Origin: Flavobacterium phycosphaerae
GTDB taxonomy: Bacteria; Bacteroidota; Bacteroidia; Flavobacteriales; Flavobacteriaceae
Length of the DNA stretch: 64,000 bases
Direction of reading: 5' to 3'
Assembly: GCF_010119235.1 (NCBI RefSeq)
Contig: NZ_JAAATZ010000001.1
Coordinates: 278,501-342,500, forward strand
This document shows positions 54,989 through 62,829 of the stretch, in pieces; position 1 is the stretch's first letter; each line of letters begins with the position of its first letter. The notes under the pieces are model-generated. The model was not told where the DNA came from, made no database searches, and worked only from the letters and a program-made list of their open reading frames with translations. Position numbers and translations under genes: made by a program.

Positions 54989-56272
54989 TTATCTTTTATC
55001 CATGGCTTTGAATTCTCTCAAAGGATATCCGGTATAAACCTGTCTTGGTCTTCCGATTGGCTCTTTGTTGATACGCATTTCTTTCCATTGAGCAATCCAA
55101 CCCGGCAAACGGCCTATGGCAAACATTACGGTAAACATATCTGTTGGTATCCCTAAGGCGCGGTAGATGATTCCTGAATAGAAATCAACATTAGGATATA
55201 ATTTTCTTGATACGAAATAGTCGTCTACTAATGCCGCTTCTTCTAATTCTTTTGCAATTCTTAAAATTGGATCATCAACACCAAGATTTTTCAAAACCTC
55301 ATCAGCCGCTTTCTTGATAATTCTCGCTCTTGGATCGAAGTTTTTATACACTCGGTGTCCGAAGCCCATCAAACGGAACGGATCGTCTTTATCTTTGGCT
55401 TTAGCCATATATTTTGCTGAATCGCCACCATCTTTTTGAATCGCTTCCAACATTTCTAATACTGCTTGATTGGCACCACCATGCAATGGCCCCCATAGTG
55501 CCGAAACTCCGGCAGAAATAGAAGCAAATAATCCGGCGTGTGACGAACCTACAATTCTCACCGTTGACGTCGAACAGTTTTGTTCGTGATCGGCATGAAG
55601 GATAAATAATTTATCTAAAGCATCAACCACAACAGGATTGGCTTGGTAAGGTCCGGTTGGCAATTTAAACATCAACTGCATAAAATTGTCAACATACCCA
55701 ATAGTATTATCATAATAATTTAAAGGATAGCCCATCATTTTTCTGTACGTCCAAGTAGCAATCACCAAGAATTTACCCATGGTTTTGCATACGGCTTCAT
55801 ACATTTCTTTTTCGTTTTCTACATTAACCACTTTTGGGTTGAATGCGGTTAACGCACTGGTAAGCGAAGACAAAACGCCCATCGGATGAGCTGTTTTAGG
55901 AAAACCATCAATGATGTTTTTCATTTCTTCATTAACCAAAGTGTATTTGCGGATATCATTTTCAAACTGTTCCAATTGAGCTTTGGTTGGCAATTCTCCA
56001 AAAATCACTAAATAAGAAACTTCCAGAAAACCTGCTTTTTCGGCTAAGTCCTCGATGGCATAGCCACGGTAGCGAAGAATTCCCTCTTCTCCATCAAGAA
56101 AAGTGATTTCGCTTTCACAAGAACCTGAGTTTTTATACCCCGGATCCAGAGTAATCGCACCGGTTAAAGCGCGTAGTTTTTCGATATCGATAGCGGCTTC
56201 ATTCTCACTTCCTACAATTACCGGAAACTCATATTTAGTGCCATCAAATTCTAATATTGCTGTTTTAGACAT
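54989..56272 (-). CDS. gltA: Citrate synthase
   Basis: The 427-residue protein is of the hexameric type II (Gram-negative) kind. TLDPGYKNSGSCESEITFLDGEEGILRYRGY in the N-terminal part (about 41-71), catalytic His in LHADHEQNCSTSTVR (about 230-244), GPLHGGANQAV (about 265-275) and MGFGHRVYKNFDPRA (about 305-319) are all present. It condenses acetyl-CoA and oxaloacetate to citrate in the TCA cycle. It is monocistronic, with its own -7 box upstream and terminator downstream. The sucC gene at the right edge also serves the TCA cycle but is not linked to it by operon. Confidence 0.97.
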   Translation of the reverse strand: MSKTAILEFDGTKYEFPVIVGSENEAAIDIEKLRALTGAITLDPGYKNSGSCESEITFLDGEEGILRYRGYAIEDLAEKAGFLEVSYLVIFGELPTKAQLEQFENDIRKYTLVNEEMKNIIDGFPKTAHPMGVLSSLTSALTAFNPKVVNVENEKEMYEAVCKTMGKFLVIATWTYRKMMGYPLNYYDNTIGYVDNFMQLMFKLPTGPYQANPVVVDALDKLFILHADHEQNCSTSTVRIVGSSHAGLFASISAGVSALWGPLHGGANQAVLEMLEAIQKDGGDSAKYMAKAKDKDDPFRLMGFGHRVYKNFDPRARIIKKAADEVLKNLGVDDPILRIAKELEEAALVDDYFVSRKLYPNVDFYSGIIYRALGIPTDMFTVMFAIGRLPGWIAQWKEMRINKEPIGRPRQVYTGYPLREFKAMDKR

Positions 56273-56313
56273 GATATAAATAGGGAATTAAATCTGATTG
56301 TTTAACAATTCAA

Positions 56314-56321
56314 CAAAATTA
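56314..56321 (-). promoter_or_regulatory. -7 box of gltA
   Basis: TAATTTTG on the minus strand fits TAnnTTTG and lies 41 bp before the ATG at 56272. No TTG at the proper distance is evident. Confidence 0.35.
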
Positions 56322-56408
56322 GGGAATTCGAAATGAAATAAAAAAGAATTACGGCAACGTTTTCGTTAAATTTGTGATAATTTTTGCAAGGTTGGTATAG
56401 GTCAAAAA

Positions 56409-56432
56409 AAAGGCGCACCGAAGTACGCCTTT
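56409..56432 (-). terminator. Terminator of the leucine-rich T9SS protein gene
   Basis: AAAGGCG (56409-56415) pairs with CGCCTTT (56426-56432). On the minus strand it is followed by a run of T. It lies 18 bp past the stop at 56451. Confidence 0.8.
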
Positions 56433-56450
56433 ACCACAATTACTTAAATT

Positions 56451-59400
56451 TTATTCTCTAACTACTTTTTCTACTTTACTGCCTTTATCCGAAGTTATTT
56501 TTACAAAATACACTCCTTTAGCTTGTGAGGTTAAATCGAATACCCCTTTAGCTTCATTCATCAATTGAGTTTGCAGCAATCTTCCCTGAATATCATACAA
56601 CTGAATTGATTTGATGGTGAATTGACTGCTGATGTTGATATGGTCCTTGGTCGGATTTGGATAAAGGGTTATCGATCCATCCATCGGGAAATCAGGATTG
56701 CTTAAGGTTTGGAATACCGTATCGGCATTATTAGTTTCCACCGGGAAATTGTAATCAAAATAAATATTGGCCTTTTTGCTTACCTGATCGCCTTGAGTCA
56801 ACGTAGTTTTAGATTTAATTTTCAGCAAGATATTACCGTGTCCACCTGAATCTAAATTGATGTTTTGGAAAATAAATTCGGCTATATTGTTAGTCATTTT
56901 AGTGGTAACCGAAGCAGAGCTGCTTAACACTTGTAATGAACTCAAGTCATATTTTGTAGCATCAATTTCATCTCTTATTACTATATTTTCGGCTTGATAC
57001 GTTCCTGTATTTTCAAAGTTAACGATGTAATGCAAGTACTTCCCTATTTCGGTTGGTGCCACTACATCGCCTTCCAGACAAGTAATGTCATTAGGGTCAA
57101 ACGAGCCTACCACTGTTTGGTTGAATTGAAATGAATTATCATCTACATTTTCATCATTGTTATTGGGTCCGATTCCAGCCATAAAATGCAACACATCACC
57201 AATATTGACTGACGGTGTATCCGTTGGCGCATTTACGTGAAACATAATATCTATACTTCCGGAAGCAAAAGGCAGTAACATAGGGTAATCAAAATTAATA
57301 GAATTCGTTCCGCTGGCGGTTACGGGTTGACTTGAAGACAAATAGGTAATCTTGTCAATATCATAGCTTAGAACTAAACCGGCTGTTGCAGCTGGCAAAA
57401 TAGTATTCCCTTTGTTTCTGTAGGTTAACTGATAAGTAGCGTCAAAACCCGGACGTGCTGTTGTTAACGGCGCAAGAACTATTTCTAAATCCTGATGGGA
57501 ACCGTTGGCCGTAATACAAAAATCTTTGGTCACGGTATTGTTTTCATTATCGGCAAAAAACACCGTATCTGAAGCCGGCGATATGGTAAACCAAGTTGGG
57601 TTTTCTACCGATGGGCTCAAGGTAAACGAACCGGCCTGAGTATAGAAAGCGTAATTCCCGGCGGTGTTATTAAAACTCGCTCCCGTGTTTATCCCATCAG
57701 TAAGATCAACTCTGATATTAGGCTGTGGTATATCACTCAAGTCACAACCATTGTTATCGGCATCAAAAGTAACATGACCTTTAATGGTATTGTAATCGCC
57801 TCCCGGCGTGAATGAGCAATAAGAACAAACGTTAACTCCTGTAATACCGGCCAAAGCCAAATGAATACTTATACCGTTCACATTAAAATCGTCTACACAT
57901 ACAAATTGCAGGTTGAAGTTTTCGGCCAAACTGAAATTACCAAAAGCAGTCATCCCATTCTTTAAAAACAATTCAGTCATATTAGGATTGTTGATGATCT
58001 GAAAAGTCAACAAACTAGGAAGCGCATTCAAATTCAAACTGGTCATAGTTGTGCTTTCACCACAGAATAAAGTACTTAATACCGGTAAACTCGGTAAGGT
58101 TAAATCAGTGAAATTATTTCCGTTCATAGACAGTACCGTTAAATTCACGTTATTGGTCAAATCAATATCGGTCAAGCCCATGTAGGAACAACCTAATGAC
58201 TGAAGATTGACTAAAGTAGTTACATCCAAAGGAAAGGAATTGCCATCCACCTGAAGCGAGGTTAAGCTTGTTGCTTGTGATAAATCTAACAGGGTGATAT
58301 TATTATAGCGAGCTGATAAGCCGGTTAAGTTCGATAAGCCGTTAAGGGAAAGTACGGTCAAGTCATTGTAATCACAACCCAAAGACATAAGATTAGGCGT
58401 TGCACTCAAATTCAACGAGACTATGTTATTCTGAGGACAATCCAGATGTAACAAATTAGGAAACCCGGTCAGGTCTAATGCAGTCAGTTCATTGTTGGCT
58501 ATAGTCAAGGTTCGCAAAGAAGGCAGCGTGAAATTGAACGTGGTCAAAGCATTTAAACTGCAATTCAAATCAACTAAATTAGTAAAGGCTTCTATACCGG
58601 TTAAATCAGCAATTGCATCAGGGGAAGGAAGAAACGGATTGGTTACACTAAGACGGTAGACCGCCATAGCTTCTGAAAACTGTAGCTGTCCATCGTTATT
58701 GGTATCGGCATCACCGTCAAAATTCCCGTCATTGTCAAAATCAGCACAATTGGTACCAATTAACTTAGCTTTAAAATTAGCATCCGGAATATTCACAACA
58801 GCATTTGGGTCGACTACATTGATGGTAAAATTAGTAACTGTAAAACAACCGGTTAAATCGTTTTGAACTCTGGCATAAATAACCTGTGTAGGACTTACAA
58901 TATTAAAATAAGGTGGATTGATTATCGGATTAGCGCCAGTGTAGGCATCTATTAGTGTTTCATAAAACAATACCGAAACATTTGACTGACCGTTGGCTAT
59001 TATTGCACTATTAGGAGTGAAATCAAAAGCAGCTACACCGTCATACGGGGTATCCTCAACATAAAAATTCACAGGCAAACCGGCTGTTGGTTGCTGAAAT
59101 ACCGTAATAGTAGCTGTTTCCGACAACGATTGATAACAACCCGTAGCATCAGAGGTAGCTAAAGTCAAAATCACAGTATGTACTCCAACGGCTAAATCGG
59201 GAAATAGAATGGTGGCTTGATCCCCGGCCCCGGTTGCAATCGTTTGAATCGGACTGCCATCAACGGCGTACATAACATGGTATGGCCCTACACCACCGGA
59301 TGCCTGAACGTCCATTGTGATATTGTCTCCACTACAAGTGTATACACTCGGTGTTAAAAAACTGGCGATTGGCAATGGCAAAACCACCAAATCTAAGGTA

Positions 59401-59693
59401 GTATCACTAAAATTAGAAGGGTTTGCATTTTCAACAACTCTAACATACACCGTTGTCGAGCCTGTTGTAGGGGTAACAAAAGGAAGCGTATGTGGCGCAT
59501 CCGCATAGAAATTGACGGTATATAAATTGTAATCTAACCCATTTAAAATCTCGTCGATTTTGGAAGAGACGTCAAATGTTTCAACTCCGTCATTACCTAA
59601 ATCACAAAGTTGATAAGGTGATGGACTTGCGATTGGCGGCTGAGCAAAAGCAAAATTTGCCATGAGCAGTAGTAAAAAGTATAGCTTTTTCAT
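56451..59693 (-). CDS. T9SS-secreted leucine-rich-repeat surface protein
   Basis: The protein has 1080 residues with a short signal peptide (MKKLYFLLLLMANFAFAQ). Residues about 20-300 are Ig/PKD-like. IPDANFKAKLIG followed by an acidic Asp-rich calcium-type motif (DFDNDGNFDGDADTNNDG, about 318-335) leads into an LRR domain (about 365-620) with units such as LTALDLTGFPNLLHLDCPQNN. A SdrD-like/Cna-B-like module (about 640-710: IKGHVTFDADNNGCDLSD) and a DUF11-like segment with YLHYIVNFENTGTYQAENI (about 890) follow. The C-terminus (LYPNPTKDHINISSQF ... KGVYFVKITSD) is a T9SS sorting domain. It resembles internalin-like adhesins. It lies 111 bp downstream of the LytTR regulator gene on the same strand and may share its transcript. 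Confidence 0.88.
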   Translation of the reverse strand: MKKLYFLLLLMANFAFAQPPIASPSPYQLCDLGNDGVETFDVSSKIDEILNGLDYNLYTVNFYADAPHTLPFVTPTTGSTTVYVRVVENANPSNFSDTTLDLVVLPLPIASFLTPSVYTCSGDNITMDVQASGGVGPYHVMYAVDGSPIQTIATGAGDQATILFPDLAVGVHTVILTLATSDATGCYQSLSETATITVFQQPTAGLPVNFYVEDTPYDGVAAFDFTPNSAIIANGQSNVSVLFYETLIDAYTGANPIINPPYFNIVSPTQVIYARVQNDLTGCFTVTNFTINVVDPNAVVNIPDANFKAKLIGTNCADFDNDGNFDGDADTNNDGQLQFSEAMAVYRLSVTNPFLPSPDAIADLTGIEAFTNLVDLNCSLNALTTFNFTLPSLRTLTIANNELTALDLTGFPNLLHLDCPQNNIVSLNLSATPNLMSLGCDYNDLTVLSLNGLSNLTGLSARYNNITLLDLSQATSLTSLQVDGNSFPLDVTTLVNLQSLGCSYMGLTDIDLTNNVNLTVLSMNGNNFTDLTLPSLPVLSTLFCGESTTMTSLNLNALPSLLTFQIINNPNMTELFLKNGMTAFGNFSLAENFNLQFVCVDDFNVNGISIHLALAGITGVNVCSYCSFTPGGDYNTIKGHVTFDADNNGCDLSDIPQPNIRVDLTDGINTGASFNNTAGNYAFYTQAGSFTLSPSVENPTWFTISPASDTVFFADNENNTVTKDFCITANGSHQDLEIVLAPLTTARPGFDATYQLTYRNKGNTILPAATAGLVLSYDIDKITYLSSSQPVTASGTNSINFDYPMLLPFASGSIDIMFHVNAPTDTPSVNIGDVLHFMAGIGPNNNDENVDDNSFQFNQTVVGSFDPNDITCLEGDVVAPTEIGKYLHYIVNFENTGTYQAENIVIRDEIDATKYDLSSLQVLSSSASVTTKMTNNIAEFIFQNINLDSGGHGNILLKIKSKTTLTQGDQVSKKANIYFDYNFPVETNNADTVFQTLSNPDFPMDGSITLYPNPTKDHINISSQFTIKSIQLYDIQGRLLQTQLMNEAKGVFDLTSQAKGVYFVKITSDKGSKVEKVVRE

Positions 59694-59804
59694 AATCTAT
59701 TGTATTCGTTTTTGACTGGTTCTATTTTCTGTATAAATATACTTTGGTTTGGTATTTCAAATGATACTAATTGAGTATTTGTAGGGTTTGATTTAGAATT
59801 TAAT

Positions 59805-60572
59805 TCAACTGTTGAGTTGTTTTATTAAAATCTCCTGAAGGCGCTCTTTCTTTCGTTGCGAAATAGGGAGATTACTGTTGTCTGCCATCACCACATAGCC
59901 GCCGTCTTTTTTGATATAGGATTTTAAATAAGCTAGATTAATCAAATGCGATTGATGAATGCGTTCAAAACCATGCTCGGTGAGTAACTCTTCATATTCT
60001 TTCAAGGTCTTTGAAATCAAAATCGGCTTGCTGTTTTTGATATAAAACTTGGTATAATTGTCTTCGCTTTCACAACGAATGATATCACTTACTTCAAACA
60101 AATGAATCCCGTCAGCGGTTGACAGGGCAATTCGTTTAAAATTATCCACCTTCTTGCGGATGTTTTCCAACAGCAAATCAATGTGTGCTACATTATCATT
60201 TCGGTCTAATACATTCTTGAGCTTTCCGATTACTTTTTGCAATTCGTCGGGATCAACCGGTTTCAGTAAAAAGTCTAACGCACTAAATCGGAACGCCTTA
60301 ATAGCATACTGTTCGTGTGCCGTGATGAAAACTATCTGCGAATTCAATTTGCCTTTTCGGTTTACTTCTTCCAACAAATCAAATCCGGAACCATCGCCCA
60401 AATGAATATCCAAGAACACCACTTGCGGCTGACTTTGCAACAACAACTCTGTTCCGGTTAGCACACTATCGGCTTCCCCAATGATTTTTATTTCCGGAGC
60501 GTACCGTGCCAGTAACGATTTCATTCCGTTACGTAAATTGTCGTCATCGTCTATTAATAGTGCTGTAATCAT
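59805..60572 (-). CDS. LytTR-family response regulator
   Basis: The protein has 255 residues from the ATG at 60572; a TTG two codons upstream overlaps the kinase stop and is less likely. The receiver domain has LLIDDDDN (5-12), phospho-acceptor Asp55 in VVFLDIHLGDGSG, FITAHEQYAIKAFRFSALDF (about 80-99) and Lys in LLKPVDP. The C-terminal LytTR DNA-binding domain (about 150-250) has IRCESEDNYTKFYI and RIHQSHLINLAYL. It pairs with the TPR-histidine kinase encoded 2 bp upstream. A 12-bp direct repeat at 21-bp period in front of the kinase gene is a candidate target of this protein. Confidence 0.93.
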   Translation of the reverse strand: MITALLIDDDDNLRNGMKSLLARYAPEIKIIGEADSVLTGTELLLQSQPQVVFLDIHLGDGSGFDLLEEVNRKGKLNSQIVFITAHEQYAIKAFRFSALDFLLKPVDPDELQKVIGKLKNVLDRNDNVAHIDLLLENIRKKVDNFKRIALSTADGIHLFEVSDIIRCESEDNYTKFYIKNSKPILISKTLKEYEELLTEHGFERIHQSHLINLAYLKSYIKKDGGYVVMADNSNLPISQRKKERLQEILIKQLNS

Positions 60573-60574
60573 GT

Positions 60575-62553
60575 TCAATTGTTGTTTTGGTATTGCAGAG
60601 GCAAATGCAACGTTACTTTGGTTCCAACTATTTCGCCTTGTTCATTTTTTACTTCGTCCATAGTCACGTTGGCTTTTTGACGGGTCACCGATTCAATCAT
60701 TTCCAATCGCTTTTTGGTAATATCCAGTGCCATCGACTTGTGAGCGGCCACCGAATTTTCTTTTTGTGCTTTTGACTGTTGAAAACCAATACCGCTGTCT
60801 TCAACAGTACAAAGCAAACTTTCTTTTTCAATCTCAAATCGGATAGCAATACTTCCCATTTCTTTTTTCGGAATCACTCCGTGTATGATGGCATTTTCTA
60901 CAAAAGGTTGTAGCAAAAGCGGTGGCAAAGCCATGTCGTCTTCAATTTCCTGACTTTTGATAATCGAAAAATTGAACTTATTGTTAAATCGCAACTGCTC
61001 TAATTCTAAATAATTTTGCAGGCTTTCAATTTCTTTGTCAATAGGAATCAGGGATTCTTTGGAGTATTCTAACGTCAAGCGCATCAGTTTAGAAAATTTC
61101 GACAAATACTTTATCGCCGAATCCGTTCCGTTTTGCACAATAAAACTCGATATAGAGCCCAAACAATTGAACACAAAATGCGGATTCATTTGCAAATGCA
61201 ACGCTTTCTGCTCGTACTCGGCCAGTTCCTTTTGCAAGGTCAATGTTTTTTTCAACTGCAGGCGGTTGTATATTAAAAACACGATGCCGAAAGCCAATAA
61301 AATAAACAGGATTACAAAAACGATTTGTTGTTGATGACGTTTCGCTTCTTCGCTATAAATCACTTCTCGCTTTTCCTGTTCTTTTTTCTGCAACGCTTCT
61401 TTTTTATCAAACTCAAAATTCATCTCAGCCCGCACACTGTTGCGTACGTTTTCATTGTTGCTGATACTGTCTTTGGCGATATTATACAGTTTGAAATGTG
61501 CCAAGGCTTCTTGGGGCTGGTTCAGTTTTTCATAGATTTCACTCAAGCGTTTTTCCGCTATTTGCACTTGATCTAAAACATCGAGTTCTTTAGCTAAAGC
61601 CAATGATTTATTGGTATTCACCAAAGCTTCGTTCCATTTACCCTGCTCATAAAAAATGTCTCCTATAAAATAATACGTATCCGAAAGACCAAACTTTTCC
61701 TCAATACTATTGAAAGTGGTTAGGGCTTTACTGTACTGAGCCAAGGCTTCCGATGGCTTTTTTATTTCTTTATAATACAACCCCAAGTTATTGTATAGTT
61801 CCCCAGACCGCGCTGATTGGGGAATTTTACAAAAAGCTGTTGGGCTTTGGTATAATAGTCAAACGCTTTGCTGTAATTTTTTTGCTTCAAATAAATATTT
61901 CCCACGTTGGTTGTGGTAATACCCACCGAGTTATCGCCCATTTTTTCCTGAATCTTCAAGCATTTGATAAAATAATTGAGCGCTTTAAAATCTTCGCCCT
62001 GCGATTTATAAACCACCCCTATGTTGTTGTAAACGCGGGCACATTTGGCTAAATTAGCATCGGCTTCGTAGATTTTAACCGCTTTCAAATGGTACTGTAA
62101 GGCCTTGGCATAATTGCTCTGTTCTGAAAAAACCACCCCTAAACTACCATAAGCACGAGCGAGCCCATTATTAAGTTCTTTTTTATTTTCGGTACCGCTA
62201 TTTTCGAGTGCTTTTTCAAAAACAGTTTGAGCAGCAGAGAAGTATTGTAAGGCTTGAGGATAATTGCCCAGTATAATAGCAGCGTTACCCAAATTCAGGA
62301 AGGCATTTCCTTGGGCCACATTGTCTTTAATCTTGGTGGCCAACTGCAAAGCTTCCGTAGCATATTTTTGCATCAATTTAGGATCAGTGGCTTTGTATTC
62401 ATCAGCAACAGCATTGAGCAACTGCGCCTTGTCAATATCGTTTTTGGTTTTTTGCAAAACCGAAACCAAGCTGTCTATTTTTTGATTTTGCGCCCGGCTC
62501 GCCACAGAAAAGGCAAGCAAAGCAAACAAAAGAAGAGGTCTTATTCTTTTCAT
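60575..62553 (-). pseudogene. TPR-repeat LytS-type sensor histidine kinase, split by a -1 frameshift
   Basis: From the ATG at 62553 the product has a signal peptide (MKRIRPLLLFALLAFSVASR) and TPR units (e.g. AYGSLGVVFSEQSNYAKALQ, NNIGVVYKSQGEDFKALNY) up to FPNQRGLG. It then leaves frame in a run of four Gs (plus-strand C run 61801-61804). One extra G gives GELYNNLGLYYKEIKKPSEA, a perfect TPR continuation, to a stop at 60575: 659 residues. The C-terminal part has a coiled-coil, a membrane helix (VFVILFILLAFGIVFLIY), the His_kinase phospho-acceptor motif MNPHFVFNCLG and an ATPase motif PFVENAIIHG. Periplasmic TPRs probably sense a ligand or protein. It pairs with the adjacent LytTR regulator. 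Sequencing error is likelier than a true break. Confidence 0.88.
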
Positions 62554-62578
62554 TTATACATTGTTCAAATGTTCTAAA

Positions 62579-62586
62579 CAAAAATA
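62579..62586 (-). promoter_or_regulatory. -7 box of the TPR-kinase/LytTR operon
   Basis: TATTTTTG on the minus strand fits TAnnTTTG and lies 25 bp before the ATG at 62553. The nearest upstream TTG (62612-62614) is 25 bp away, too far for a normal spacer, which would fit a promoter that needs an activator. Confidence 0.4.
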
Positions 62587-62614
62587 GCATTTCCTTTTGG
62601 GTAAAAATGGTCAA

Positions 62615-62647
62615 AATGAGAATTTGAACGGTTTGAATGAGAATTTG
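62615..62647. promoter_or_regulatory. 12-bp direct repeat at 21-bp period, LytTR-type operator candidate
   Basis: AATGAGAATTTG occurs exactly twice, at 62615-62626 and 62636-62647, so the start-to-start distance is 21 bp. Pairs of direct repeats with two-helical-turn spacing are the usual binding-site layout of LytTR regulators. The pair sits directly upstream of the promoter of the operon that encodes one. Confidence 0.5.
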
Positions 62648-62688
62648 CAAAACTCAACAACGCTCTTTTTTCAGTATACTTATCGTTA

Positions 62689-62725
62689 GGTTTTGTTCGG
62701 GTTTTGTTCGGTATTGTACTACCCC
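62689..62725 (-). repeat. Dispersed 37-bp intergenic repeat, copy 2
   Basis: The reverse strand of this segment matches copy 1 (52925-52961) at 31 of 37 positions, including an identical 19-base core CGAACAAAACCCGAACAAA. Confidence 0.6.
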
Positions 62726-62760
62726 TTTGCGAAGCGATACCAAACTAAACCCGAACAAAA
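62691..62760. repeat. 14-bp inverted repeat, 42-bp spacer
   Basis: TTTTGTTCGGGTTT (62691-62704) has a perfect inverted partner AAACCCGAACAAAA (62747-62760). The arms include the core of the dispersed repeat. Inner segments GGTATTG and CGATACC can extend the pairing. It lies between the sucC terminator and the TPR-kinase promoter region. Confidence 0.6.
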
Positions 62761-62781
62761 TACATTATAGAATCAATAAAA

Positions 62782-62805
62782 AATCCCGAGTGAAAGCTCG
62801 GGATT
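62782..62805 (-). terminator. Terminator of sucC
   Basis: AATCCCGAG (62782-62790) pairs with CTCGGGATT (62797-62805) around a 6-nt loop. On the minus strand a T-rich tail follows. It lies 24 bp beyond the sucC stop. Confidence 0.85.
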
Positions 62806-62829
62806 CATATAGTAAAATAATAGTACTCT

